Part shown: piece by piece, positions 15,812-24,109 of the stretch
Position numbering within the stretch: position 1 is the first letter of the stretch
How the letters are laid out: each line of letters opens with the position of its first letter
NCBI RefSeq assembly: GCF_024198175.1
Contig: NZ_JAJVKV010000004.1
Location: 620,001-684,000, forward strand
DNA from: Pyxidicoccus xibeiensis
GTDB lineage: Bacteria; Myxococcota; Myxococcia; Myxococcales; Myxococcaceae
DNA: 64,000 nt
Direction: 5' to 3'
Translations under genes and position numbers: made by a program
The notes under the pieces: generated by a model
What the model was told of the DNA's origin: nothing
The model's input: only the letters and a program-made list of their open reading frames with translations
Databases searched by the model: none

Positions 15812-16570
15812 TCATCCCGCCTTGCGCATGAGTGGCGTGGCCCGGGCGAGGGCCTGGCGCGCCTTCTTCGCCTCCCGGCTGCTCAGGAACGCCGCGTCGT
15901 ACACCGCGAAGCGAATCGTCACCTCGGTGAGCAGCTCGCCGCCCTGGACGAAGCAGACCTTCGCCTCGCACGTGAGCGAGCCGCCCTTGCTCTCCTTGCG
16001 GCGCACCCCGTGGTACTCGACGTCCATGCCCAGCGGGAACCCGAAGGAGTGGTAGGTGGCCTCCAGCTGGTTGAGCACGAAGTAGCTCGGGCGCTGGCCC
16101 GAGTCGCGCAGGAAGTAGCGCTCCGTGACGGCGAGAATCATCTGCCGGGCCGCCTCCATCAGCACCATGCCCTGGATGTGCTGGCCCGTCTGGTGGTCGC
16201 TCATCTCCGCGCACCGCTCGTCCAGCACGAGGCTGGAGACGTAGCGCTCCCCCTCCACCACCTGCTCCGGCGCGGTAATCATGATGTTGTGCTCGGAGCG
16301 CTTGTGCACCAGCCGCGCTTCGGCTCGCGACAGGGCGCGCGGGTCCGCTACGAGCGTCGCGCGCATCCGCTCCGGCAGGCGCTCGAGGTGCGCCTGCAGC
16401 CGCCGCAGCCGCTCGTCCGGAATGCCCTGGCCGACGATGAGGGTGGTGTCGCCCGGGAGCCCCTGCTCCTGGAGGAGCCGCTCCAGCTCCGGCAGGGTGA
16501 TGACCTCGGGGTTCTCGCTGGCGAAGCCCGTGAAACGCTCTCCGACGACATGCAGCACATTCGGTGACAT
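15812..16570 (-). CDS. AfsA-like hotdog-fold enzyme
   Basis: This 252-residue protein has a double-hotdog layout resembling the A-factor biosynthesis protein family (PF03756). The recognisable signature is a first hotdog with VHKRSEHNIMITAPEQV, followed by HQTGQHIQGMVLMEAARQMIL, and a second segment with YFVLNQLEATYHSFGFPL. In Streptomyces, AfsA condenses a beta-ketoacyl chain with dihydroxyacetone phosphate to give a butyrolactone precursor; related proteins use other acyl donors. MSPNVLH at 16570 is preferred because GGAG sits 5 nt upstream; an in-frame ATG five codons earlier is an alternative. It is 31 nt downstream of the acyltransferase gene and 83 nt upstream of the HAD phosphatase. 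Confidence 0.8.
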   Translation of the reverse strand: MSPNVLHVVGERFTGFASENPEVITLPELERLLQEQGLPGDTTLIVGQGIPDERLRRLQAHLERLPERMRATLVADPRALSRAEARLVHKRSEHNIMITAPEQVVEGERYVSSLVLDERCAEMSDHQTGQHIQGMVLMEAARQMILAVTERYFLRDSGQRPSYFVLNQLEATYHSFGFPLGMDVEYHGVRRKESKGGSLTCEAKVCFVQGGELLTEVTIRFAVYDAAFLSSREAKKARQALARATPLMRKAG

Positions 16571-16601
16571 GGATTCTCCATTCATTCCCCCTCGCAAGGA
16601 A

Positions 16602-17858
16602 TTAGAGGGCACGTTGTGTGGATGTGAGCTGGAGCGCGGACTGGAGCCGCTCCCACGCTCCCCACTGGATGCGCAGGGCCCGCTGCACCGGGAGCGCGGA
16701 CTCCAGGAAACGCGAGCACAGGCTCAGGCGCCCTCCCACGGTCGTCACGCCCACGATGAGCGGCGCCAGTCCGGAGACCGTCACGTGCAGCCGCCGCAGC
16801 CGGAGGGCGCCGTACTGCTCCGCGTGGCCCCAGCGGCCCAGGTTGGTCACCGTCAGCTCCGAGCCCATCACGTCCTTCACGAAGGCCTGGAGCCCGGGGG
16901 CGTCGGGCGCGGTGGCCAGGAAGTCCTTCACCTCGAGCAGGTGGGCGAACTTCCCGTGCCCCCCGGTGTCCCGCTGGAGCTGCTGTTTCACGTCGCGCGC
17001 CACCTCCCAGAAGGGGCTCGTGGAGGAGAGCCGGTGCCGGGTGAGCTGCCGTGCGAAGCAGGGCACGAAGGCCTCCGTCACCGGAGGGCTCAGGTGCTCG
17101 CGCAGGTTGACGGGCGACATCACGCGCAACCCCACCGCGTCGCGCGAGCCTGCCTCGTCGACCAGCGCCAGGAGGAAGGCCGCGCACAGGGCTCCGTGGA
17201 CACTGGTGCGCTCATGGCGGCTCACCTCCACGAGCCGGGCGGTGTCCTCCGCCGACAGGTCCCGGGTGAGCAGGCGCACCGCGCTGCCCGGCACCGCCGC
17301 CACGGACGGCGCTCCGTCCGGGAGGACCCGCAGGTGGGCGCGCGGCGGCCGGCCCAGGCCCGGGGGCAGGAGCTCCTCGCAAGCCACGGGCGGCGGCAAT
17401 CCCTGGCAGGTTCCTGGCTGGGAGAGCTCTCGCAAGAGGTCTCTCAGGAGCAGGGCCGCGGACATGCCATCTCCGATGGCGTGGTCGAAGGTCAGCAGCA
17501 GCTCATGGGCCTCGACGCCCTGAAGGAGCGTCGCGCGCAGCAGGGGCCCCTCTTCAGGAGCGAAGGGCCGGGTGAGCGCCTCCTCTACTTCGTACACCCA
17601 GTGCGCCTCGTCCCGCCGGGGCAGGCAGCGCAGGGGGATGGGCGCCACCGCCTCCGAGTCGAAGTACGGGCGGCCCTCCCCGTCGGTGCGGATGCGCACG
17701 GCCAGCAGGGCGTGCCTCCGCTGGATGGCATCCAGTGCATCCCTGAGCCACTCCGTGCTCAGCGGCCCCGTGAGGCTCGCGCACAGGACGGCGTTGACGG
17801 GACGGGTCTGCGACAGGCGCCAGAGCAGGTGTTCCGCTGCGCCCAATGAACGATTCAT
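16602..17858 (-). CDS. Condensation-domain (PapA-type) acyltransferase
   Basis: This 418-residue stand-alone enzyme is of the CoA-dependent acyltransferase/NRPS condensation superfamily. The catalytic H-x-x-x-D-G is in LLTFDHAIGDGMSAALLL, about residue 140; the first His of the usual HHxxxDG is Asp here, which is common in PapA-like members. The N-terminus AAEHLLWRLSQ and the C-terminal GSELTVTNLGRWG fit PapA-type acyltransferases, which esterify acyl chains onto alcohols. No carrier-protein or adenylation domain is fused. AGGA lies upstream of the ATG at 17858. It is the first gene of an operon with the AfsA-like and HAD genes and could join or transfer the acyl chain of their product (inference). 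Confidence 0.85.
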   Translation of the reverse strand: MNRSLGAAEHLLWRLSQTRPVNAVLCASLTGPLSTEWLRDALDAIQRRHALLAVRIRTDGEGRPYFDSEAVAPIPLRCLPRRDEAHWVYEVEEALTRPFAPEEGPLLRATLLQGVEAHELLLTFDHAIGDGMSAALLLRDLLRELSQPGTCQGLPPPVACEELLPPGLGRPPRAHLRVLPDGAPSVAAVPGSAVRLLTRDLSAEDTARLVEVSRHERTSVHGALCAAFLLALVDEAGSRDAVGLRVMSPVNLREHLSPPVTEAFVPCFARQLTRHRLSSTSPFWEVARDVKQQLQRDTGGHGKFAHLLEVKDFLATAPDAPGLQAFVKDVMGSELTVTNLGRWGHAEQYGALRLRRLHVTVSGLAPLIVGVTTVGGRLSLCSRFLESALPVQRALRIQWGAWERLQSALQLTSTQRAL

Positions 17859-17927
17859 GTCCAGGTTCCTCCGCTGTTTTGAAGGAGGAAGACCTGGACG
17901 CGGGTTGTGAACCCCTCTCCTGGCTCG

Positions 17928-17968
17928 CGCGGAGGAAGGCGGGGGCTCGCTCCCTCGGAGCCTCCGCG
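17928..17968 (-). terminator. Possible terminator of the beta-lactamase-like gene
   Basis: An 8-bp outer stem (CGCGGAGG / CCTCCGCG) encloses a region with an alternative inner pairing (GGCTC / GAGCC). It lies 26 nt downstream of the beta-lactamase-like stop and upstream of the acyltransferase operon, separating the two transcription units. Confidence 0.4.
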
Positions 17969-17993
17969 ACACCGGCACTGCGTGCCGCGTGGC

Positions 17994-19250
17994 TCAGGGG
18001 CGTGACACGCGGTCCAGCACAGGCACGAGCACCGCGGCCAGGTCCCCCATCACGTTGATGACCCCCGTGATGTAGCGGTCGGTCTCTGGCACATAGAGCA
18101 TGAAGCTCTGGTAGCCCGCCGTGGTCCCCAGGTGCCCGATGGCGATGGTCCCCTGGGAGTCGAGCTGCATCACGCCGAGCCCGTAGCCGACCAGCCGGGA
18201 CTCGGGCTCGGGGGCTGACTGGAACGAGAGCATGGCCTCGAGAGTGGCCGCACGCTCGAACAGCGCACCGGAGCGGAGCTGCTTGAAGAACGCGTTGAGG
18301 TCGGAGGCCGTGGTCACCAGGGCACGACCGCCGGAGGCGCCGGCCATCGACGGGTCGACGACGGTGAAGTCCAGCAGCGCGTCTTCGAACGGGACGTACC
18401 CACGGGCGCAGGACGCCGCGCAGCCAGGGGTTCCGGGCTCGGGCAGGCTCGTGTTCGAGAGCCCGGCTCGCGAGATGACCCGCTCGCGGAGGACCTCGCG
18501 CCAGCTGCGACCTTCCGCGACCGAGAGGACTTCGCCGAGGAGCACGTAGTTGGTGTTCGAGTAGCTGTACCGCGCCCCGGGAGCGAAGACCGGCGGCTGC
18601 GCTTCGGCGATGCCGAGAATCTCGTCGAGCGTCCAGACGTGCTCCGGGTCGGACATGATGGCCAGGGTGACTTCATCCGTGACCCACTCCGGGATGCCAG
18701 ACCGGTGCCCGAGCAGCATGGCCAGGGTGATGGACTCCGCATTCGCGATACGGGCCGTCACACTCGCCGGCAGCCGCTCCGTCAGGGTGTCGTCCAGCGA
18801 GAGCACGTTGCGCTCGACGGACTGCAGCACGGCGGTGGCGACGAGCGTCTTCAGGATGCTGCCGGCGCGAAAGGAGTCCTGCGCGGACATCGGCAGCTTC
18901 CGCTCGACGTCGCCGAGCCCCGCCGCACCCGACCAGGACGGGCCCTTGCCCGAGGAGACGACCAGGGCGACACCGGGAGTGACGCCCCTGGCGACGACGT
19001 CCTCCATGGTGGCCTGCAGGTCAGCGTGCAGCGACGTGGTGGGTTCGTCGTCGCCACCGCAGCCGCTGACCGCTCCGGCGATACCGAGGAGCACCACGAG
19101 GGAAACCATCGCGCTCGCGAGACGCGAGCGCCGCGTCTCGCGGCCCCGCGCATGGGAACAGGCCTGAGACCGTCGGGCGTGTACACCCTCGTCCGCGGCA
19201 TCTTGTCCGACTTCGAGAATCCGAGCATTGCTGTTGTTGTACCTGCGCAT
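17994..19250 (-). CDS. Serine beta-lactamase-like lipoprotein (class C/esterase family)
   Basis: This belongs to the penicillin-binding/beta-lactamase superfamily of serine hydrolases. The three motifs are present: S-x-x-K as GSILKTL, Y-x-N as YSNTNY, and the third box as H-x-G in IGHLGTTAG, where many esterase or D-peptidase members have K/H-x-G. A hydrophobic signal ending VSGCGG marks it as a lipoprotein, so it acts in the envelope. The substrate is unknown: esters, D-amino-acid peptides or lactones are all possible, and true beta-lactamase action is not implied. The start is uncertain; the longest form begins at 19250, and an internal ATG at 19109 begins just before the hydrophobic core. 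Confidence 0.85.
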   Translation of the reverse strand: MRRYNNSNARILEVGQDAADEGVHARRSQACSHARGRETRRSRLASAMVSLVVLLGIAGAVSGCGGDDEPTTSLHADLQATMEDVVARGVTPGVALVVSSGKGPSWSGAAGLGDVERKLPMSAQDSFRAGSILKTLVATAVLQSVERNVLSLDDTLTERLPASVTARIANAESITLAMLLGHRSGIPEWVTDEVTLAIMSDPEHVWTLDEILGIAEAQPPVFAPGARYSYSNTNYVLLGEVLSVAEGRSWREVLRERVISRAGLSNTSLPEPGTPGCAASCARGYVPFEDALLDFTVVDPSMAGASGGRALVTTASDLNAFFKQLRSGALFERAATLEAMLSFQSAPEPESRLVGYGLGVMQLDSQGTIAIGHLGTTAGYQSFMLYVPETDRYITGVINVMGDLAAVLVPVLDRVSRP

Positions 19251-19334
19251 GAAACACGGCCGGCAGGCACGTGTGTCACCCGCTCGAAGCGAAAGATTGG
19301 AGGGCGCTCGCCGGCTCCTGGCGCTCCGACGAGG

Positions 19335-20432
19335 TCAGCTGCTCCTCGCAGCCTGGCGGCCAACCAGCTCTTCCTTGAAGGCCCGGGCCACCTCGTCCGC
19401 GGTGGGGAACTCGCCCGCGCGCTGCTGCATGAGCCGCGAGAGGACGGCGACGTAGGCCTCTCCGAAGAGGGTGGTGAGGCTGCTGGCCACCGTGGCGGAG
19501 ATGAGGCCGCCCACCAGCGTGCCCGCGCCGGGCACCAGCTTGAGCAGCCCGGAGACCAGGGACTGGCCCGTGAAGGTGGCGCCCAGGCCCGTCACCGCCG
19601 AGCTCACCAGCGTGGTGAGGAAGGCCTCGGTGAGGGGAAGGCCGAAGACACTGCTGATGCCCGCCAGCATCGCCACCTGGAGGGGCACCAGCAGTGCCGC
19701 ATCAGCAAAAGGGAGGGGGTTGAGCCCTCCGATGGTGGCGGCGGTGGTGGCGGCGCCCAGGACGATGCCGTGGGCCCGCCGGCGCTTCTGCTCGATGCTC
19801 ACGCGCTGCGCGGCGGCGAAGGCGTTGCGCTGGGCCTCGGGGACCAGCTCCATGGTGATGTCCACCAGCTCCACCAGGCCGCGCGGCTGGAGCGTATGGC
19901 CTTCATCATCGGTCTCCGCGAGCGCGCGCACCCGCATGACGTTGCGCGCCTGGGGCAAGAGCCGCTGCACCTCGTCGCGGAACCCCTGGTCGCTCCGGGC
20001 CTTGGTGACCACGGCCACCACGGGGACGTAGCGCGCGAGCATCTCACACACCTGGATGTCTCCGTCCTCCACGCGCCGCGAGTCCTCGCCGATGCACAGC
20101 CAGGCGACATGGACATGGCGTCCCGCGTCCTCATCCCGGGCGCGCGAGCGGACGAGCTCCTCGAGCTGCTTCACCGTGTCCCGGAAGCCCGCCATCTCCA
20201 GGCCGCGCGTGTCGATGAGGGTGACGGGGACGCCCTCCCTCGAGTACTCGCGCGCCTCCTGCGTGACGGGGCGGCCCTGGCCCGTCTCCGCGATGCGCCC
20301 GTGGAAGATGGCGTTGATGAGCGTGCTCTTCCCCACGCCGCTGCGGCCCGCGATGATGAGGGTGACCCGCCCGCGCTTGCGGAAGGCCTCCTCTATCTGC
20401 CTGCGCACCTCGTCGCCGATGTTGAAATCCAT
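19335..20432 (-). CDS. Era-like GTPase with DUF697-type membrane domain
   Basis: This 365-residue protein starts with an N-terminal GTPase: P-loop GRSGVGKST near residue 30, switch/G3 LIDTRGLEM, G4 VTKA. It is of the Era/YcjX-like TRAFAC class. From about residue 220 the protein becomes hydrophobic with Gly/Ala-rich helices (VLGAATTAATIGGLNPLPFADA; SVFGLPLTEAFLTTL; LLKLVPGAGTLVGG), the pattern of DUF697, so it probably associates with the inner membrane. It is a single gene, 288 nt from the divergent PhyH gene. The family's role is not well defined; stress or envelope-related membrane GTPase is a reasonable guess. Confidence 0.85.
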   Translation of the reverse strand: MDFNIGDEVRRQIEEAFRKRGRVTLIIAGRSGVGKSTLINAIFHGRIAETGQGRPVTQEAREYSREGVPVTLIDTRGLEMAGFRDTVKQLEELVRSRARDEDAGRHVHVAWLCIGEDSRRVEDGDIQVCEMLARYVPVVAVVTKARSDQGFRDEVQRLLPQARNVMRVRALAETDDEGHTLQPRGLVELVDITMELVPEAQRNAFAAAQRVSIEQKRRRAHGIVLGAATTAATIGGLNPLPFADAALLVPLQVAMLAGISSVFGLPLTEAFLTTLVSSAVTGLGATFTGQSLVSGLLKLVPGAGTLVGGLISATVASSLTTLFGEAYVAVLSRLMQQRAGEFPTADEVARAFKEELVGRQAARSS

Positions 20433-20721
20433 GACACGAGTCTAAGGCCGTGCAGCCCGACTCACGGCGCGGACACGCTGCGGACCTCGGTGCGGATGGC
20501 CGCCTGCCTGTCGCCCTCCGGGGCAGACCGCGCTGCGTTGACACCGGAGTCTCTCCGGCTATCGTTCAGCCCATGATGATGATGTCCAAGCACATGCGGT
20601 TCGCCGTGTTCCTGGGCGCCTGAGGCGTCTCACGAGCACTGAGCGGGGATGGCCTGTCGGCCAGCCCTTTTCGGCTGCCCTGCCGTGGCGGCCTTGCGAA
20701 CCCTTTCTCTGGACACACCTC

Positions 20722-21516
20722 ATGCCTTCTCCCAAGCCCGCGCTCTCTCCTGCGCAGCTCGACGCATTCCTCCGCGACGGCTTCGTCCGCGTCGACAACG
20801 CCTTCCCCCGTGCCCTGGCCGACGAGGCCCGCGCCATTCTCTGGGCCGACACCGGCTGCGACCCGGACGACCCCGCCACGTGGACGCGGCCGGTCATCCG
20901 CCTCAACCAGTACGGCCATCCGCCCTTCCGGGCCGCCGCCAACACGCCGGTCCTGCACGAGTCCTTCGACCAGCTCGTCGGCCCCGGCCGCTGGCAGCCG
21001 CGCTTCGTGCTTGGCACCTTCCCCGTCCGCTTCCCGTCAGCGGAGGACCCGGGCGACGCCGGCTGGCATGTCGATGTCTCCTTCGGCTACGAGCACCCCG
21101 ACTTCTTCGAGTGGCGCGCGAACGTGTCCTCCCGGGGCCGCGCCCTGCTGATGCTGTTCCTCTTCTCCGACGTCGGGGAGGATGATGCGCCCACGCGCAT
21201 CCGGGTGGGCTCACACGTGGACATCGCGCGGCAGCTCGCTCCGGCTGGTGAGGCGGGCCTGACGCTGCGCGAGCTGGCGGCAGATGGCTTCGCCCGGAGC
21301 GCCCACCGGCCCGAGGCGCTGGCGACGGGCCCCGCCGGCACCGTCTACCTGTGCCACCCGTTCCTGGTGCATGCGGCCCAGCCGCACCGGGGCACGCGGC
21401 CGCGCTTCATGGCCCAGCCTCCGCTCCTTCCCGCCGAGCCGCTGAAGCTCGAGCGGGAGGATGGCGCGTACTCGCCAGTCGAGCTCGCCATCCGGCGCGC
21501 GCTGGGCCTCGCCTGA
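20722..21516 (+). CDS. Phytanoyl-CoA dioxygenase (PhyH) family protein
   Basis: This 264-residue cytoplasmic Fe(II)/2-oxoglutarate dioxygenase has the metal ligands H-x-D in GWHVDVSFGYEH and a distal His in CHPFLVHAAQPHRG, followed by the 2-oxoglutarate-binding Arg (TRPRF). The N-terminal DAFLRDGFVRVDNAF is typical of PhyH-like hydroxylases. The substrate is unknown; members hydroxylate lipids and natural products. Start ATG at 20722. It runs toward the radical SAM gene with a strong hairpin between them. The 288-nt region upstream also holds a possible 16-codon leader-like frame (20573-20623), which is not called. Confidence 0.85.
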   Translation: MPSPKPALSPAQLDAFLRDGFVRVDNAFPRALADEARAILWADTGCDPDDPATWTRPVIRLNQYGHPPFRAAANTPVLHESFDQLVGPGRWQPRFVLGTFPVRFPSAEDPGDAGWHVDVSFGYEHPDFFEWRANVSSRGRALLMLFLFSDVGEDDAPTRIRVGSHVDIARQLAPAGEAGLTLRELAADGFARSAHRPEALATGPAGTVYLCHPFLVHAAQPHRGTRPRFMAQPPLLPAEPLKLEREDGAYSPVELAIRRALGLA

Positions 21517-21524
21517 GCGGCTCG

Positions 21525-21550
21525 CCGGGCGGCGCTCACCCGCCGCCCGG
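21525..21550. terminator. Bidirectional stem-loop between PhyH and radical SAM genes
   Basis: A perfect 10-bp stem CCGGGCGGCG / CGCCGCCCGG with a 6-nt loop starts 8 nt after the PhyH stop and lies 53 nt from the end of the converging radical SAM gene. It is very GC-rich and has a short T-rich tail (GGTTCTC). Confidence 0.7.
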
Positions 21551-21603
21551 TTCTCCCGCTCAGGCGCAGAGTCCACGGCGACGACGCGGAGGCCTCTGGC
21601 ACC

Positions 21604-23322
21604 TCACGTGGGCTGCAGGAAGCGGCCGGCGACGAGATGCTCGATGACCTCGTGAGCGGAGCCGGGGTCGAGTCTCGCCTTCGACCTCAGCTGCGCCACC
21701 GCGGTGGCGACCGTCGTCGGCTTCTCGAAGGCGGCCAGGGCGGTGAGGAGAATCTTCGCGTCCTCCCCCTGGTCCAGCGTCGGGTCGGTGAATTTTCGCG
21801 GGCTGACCGACGGTGCGCAAACCATGCCCGTGCCGTCCACCGACCGAACGACGGTGACGGGCTCCTGCGCCACCTTGGCGGGGACGCGGTGGGGCCCCAG
21901 CCAGTCGCCGAGCTTGAACTGTCGCGTCGATGGAGCCGTGTTCAGCAGGCGCGTGCGCCCATCGAGGGGGACCCGCTTCCGCGCATCCCGGTGCGCCCAG
22001 GCGAGCGAGTCCACATGGTCCGACGTGCGCTGCACCTCTGCCTCCAGCGCCGCGTCGCGGAAGCGCAGCATCGGCACGGACACGTCACCCGGCTCGCGCC
22101 GCTCGAAGTAGTCGACGAACTCGGTGAATGCCCGCGCCTCGGTCACCATGTCGAACCGCGCGGGGTGCTCGGTAACGAGCGCCCCGGGCTGCGCTTCGAG
22201 CCGCTGGTAGCCCACCACGCAGTCCAGGCTGATGACCTTCTTCACCAGGCGGACCTCCTCTTCGAGCGTGGCCGCGCTGGCGAAGGGCAGGCCCGCGATG
22301 CCGGACACCTCGATGTCCAGGTTCGGATGGCGGCGGCAGCTCTCGATGAGCTCCAGGAGCTGCCGGTCCGTGGCACAGGGCTTGAGCAGGCCGCGACGCA
22401 TCTGCTCCAGCCGCTGCTGCTCCGAGAAGCAGCCGACGTCGAGCACCATGTAGACCTGCTCGAACGTCTCGGCCAGGGCGTCCACGAGGCCCATCGGGGC
22501 CACGCCCCACAGGAAGTACGTGCAGGAGTGGCGCGAGAGGTCCACTCCCGCCCAGGTGCTCTGCAGGAACGCCGCCGTGCTTCCGGAGAAGTCGTAGCGG
22601 AACTGCCACGTCCGGTGGGCCACCTCCTGGTGGTCCCGGCGCACGCTCTCCTCGGAGCGCAGGAACGGCTTCGCGCGTCCGAAGCCCGCCTTCTGGTTGC
22701 CTCGGGCACCGCCGCAGTAGAGGCAGTTCTCACCGCACCCCTTGCCGGGCGCGACCCAGCCCGAGTACGCGTGGCGGTCCTGCTGGCTCAGGAAGATGTC
22801 ATCGAAGTGTGAGTAGTAGACGTCCTCGCTGTTCGTGGCGCCCTGCACGTACTCCAGGGGCAGCCGCCGCGGCGAGCCGTTCGGAGCCCGGGTGACGCAG
22901 TTGGGCGGGGACGGGTCGCCCTGGCAGAGCGCCAGCAGCGGCCGCTCACCGTCGCCCAGGACGATGTGGTCGATGCAGTCGAACGCGTCCAGCTCCCGCC
23001 ACCAGTACGACGCGGTGTTGCCGCCCACGACGATGCGGATTTCGGGGTCAATCTTCCGCAGCGTCCGGGCCAGGAGCAGCGCGCGGTGGACGTGGTGGAA
23101 CCACTTGAGGCTGATGCCCACGAGCCGGGGGCGGACGCGGGCCACCATGGCTTCGAGCGAGCGGGTGACCTCCTGCTCGGTCTCGTCCCCGTCATAGAGC
23201 CGGACGAAGGCCTCGATGCCGCCCCGGCGCAGGTAGCTGGCGAGATAGAGAATCCCGCAGGTGGCCTCACCGGTGCCGGCACCGAGCAGGAGGACTGGGG
23301 AGAGGGCACGACGGCCATTCAT
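21604..23322 (-). CDS. Cobalamin-binding-like radical SAM protein
   Basis: This is a 572-residue protein. The N-terminal ~140 residues form a Rossmann-like B12-binding domain (RPRLVGISLKWFHHVH; IVVGGNTASYWW; HIVLGDGE). The radical SAM [4Fe-4S] motif CGENCLYC follows (Cys196, Cys200, Cys203). The C-terminal ~90 residues (ILLTALAAFEKPTTVATAV..., HEVIEHLVAGRFLQ) look like a winged-helix or PqqD-like module, suggesting a peptide substrate or carrier. B12-radical SAM enzymes do methylations and ring rearrangements; the reaction here cannot be named. Start MNGRRALSP at 23322. It is 109 nt downstream of the TetR gene on the same strand. No precursor peptide is clearly adjacent. Confidence 0.85.
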   Translation of the reverse strand: MNGRRALSPVLLLGAGTGEATCGILYLASYLRRGGIEAFVRLYDGDETEQEVTRSLEAMVARVRPRLVGISLKWFHHVHRALLLARTLRKIDPEIRIVVGGNTASYWWRELDAFDCIDHIVLGDGERPLLALCQGDPSPPNCVTRAPNGSPRRLPLEYVQGATNSEDVYYSHFDDIFLSQQDRHAYSGWVAPGKGCGENCLYCGGARGNQKAGFGRAKPFLRSEESVRRDHQEVAHRTWQFRYDFSGSTAAFLQSTWAGVDLSRHSCTYFLWGVAPMGLVDALAETFEQVYMVLDVGCFSEQQRLEQMRRGLLKPCATDRQLLELIESCRRHPNLDIEVSGIAGLPFASAATLEEEVRLVKKVISLDCVVGYQRLEAQPGALVTEHPARFDMVTEARAFTEFVDYFERREPGDVSVPMLRFRDAALEAEVQRTSDHVDSLAWAHRDARKRVPLDGRTRLLNTAPSTRQFKLGDWLGPHRVPAKVAQEPVTVVRSVDGTGMVCAPSVSPRKFTDPTLDQGEDAKILLTALAAFEKPTTVATAVAQLRSKARLDPGSAHEVIEHLVAGRFLQPT

Positions 23323-23431
23323 GAGACGGGACCCGACCTTCCGAATGTCGCGAGTATAGGCGGTCCTGCACCGAGGAGGACGAGCATCAGGCCCAACACG
23401 CGCTGCGCACGCGGCGTTTCCTCCAGGCGTA

Positions 23432-24034
23432 TCAGCGCTTTCGCGCGGCAAGCAGCCCTTCGATGAGCGCGACCACGGCGGCGCGGTAATCGACGGCGGA
23501 GCCCCCCGCGTCGATGGCCAGCGCCGCCCGGTCGAAGGCCGCCGACAGGAGCCCGGTGAGCGCGTCGAGCGGCACCCTGGGCAGCACACCTTCACGCATC
23601 GCCACGTCCAGTCCCTCGCGCAGCGTGCGGCCAGCGTAGCGGCTGTCGATGGCGTCCAGCTCCGCACGGCCGAGCACCGCGGGCCCGTCGAGGAGCAGCA
23701 ACCGGGTACGCCCGGGAAGCGCCATCGCCGCGAGGTAGGCATCCGCTCCGGCGACGAGTGCCTTGCGCACCGCCAGGGCGGGCGGTGTCGCGCGCTCTAT
23801 CTCCTCGGCGACGGCGAGGGCCTCCTGCTCGACCACCGCCCGGAAGAGCGCCTGCTTGTCCTCGAAGTGGTGGTACAGCGCGCCCCGCGTCACCCCTGCC
23901 GCCTCGGCAATCTCGGGGGTGCTGGTGGCGGCATAGGAGCGCTCGGTGAAGAGCTTGCGAGCGGCCTGGATGAGGTCCCCGCGTGTCACCTCCGTCCGCT
24001 CCTGGTTCGTGCGCCTGCTTGGCTTACGTTGCAT
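23432..24034 (-). CDS. TetR-family transcriptional regulator
   Basis: This 200-residue repressor has the N-terminal helix-turn-helix typical of TetR/AcrR: LIQAARKLFTERSYAATSTPEIAEAAGVTRGALYHHFEDKQALF, here cited by its key parts TSTPEIAEAAGV and GALYHHFEDK. The C-terminal ~130 residues are the helical ligand-binding and dimer domain. It is divergent from the VOC gene across a 75-nt region with two palindromes, one overlapping its own start codon, so autoregulation and control of the VOC gene are likely. The radical SAM gene lies downstream on the same strand. The inducer is unknown. Confidence 0.9.
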   Translation of the reverse strand: MQRKPSRRTNQERTEVTRGDLIQAARKLFTERSYAATSTPEIAEAAGVTRGALYHHFEDKQALFRAVVEQEALAVAEEIERATPPALAVRKALVAGADAYLAAMALPGRTRLLLLDGPAVLGRAELDAIDSRYAGRTLREGLDVAMREGVLPRVPLDALTGLLSAAFDRAALAIDAGGSAVDYRAAVVALIEGLLAARKR

Positions 24035-24050
24035 ACATTCAGCCTGTATG
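24032..24050. promoter_or_regulatory. TetR operator-like palindrome 1
   Basis: CATACA-7nt-TGTATG inverted repeat overlaps the start codon of the TetR gene. It shares its half-site with the second palindrome 17 bp away, which is the expected layout for an autoregulating TetR repressor. Binding here would block translation-start-proximal transcription. Confidence 0.65.
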
Positions 24051-24067
24051 TTAGTTGGTGAGGGGAA

Positions 24068-24084
24068 ACATACAGACTGTATGT
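24068..24084. promoter_or_regulatory. TetR operator-like palindrome 2
   Basis: A perfect 17-bp palindrome ACATACAG-A-CTGTATGT lies in the intergenic region between the TetR and VOC genes. It repeats the half-site of the palindrome at 24032-24050. The site sits just upstream of the VOC gene's ribosome-binding site, so it probably controls that gene. Confidence 0.75.
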
Positions 24085-24109
24085 CGGCCCCCGAAGGAGG
24101 GATAGCGCG

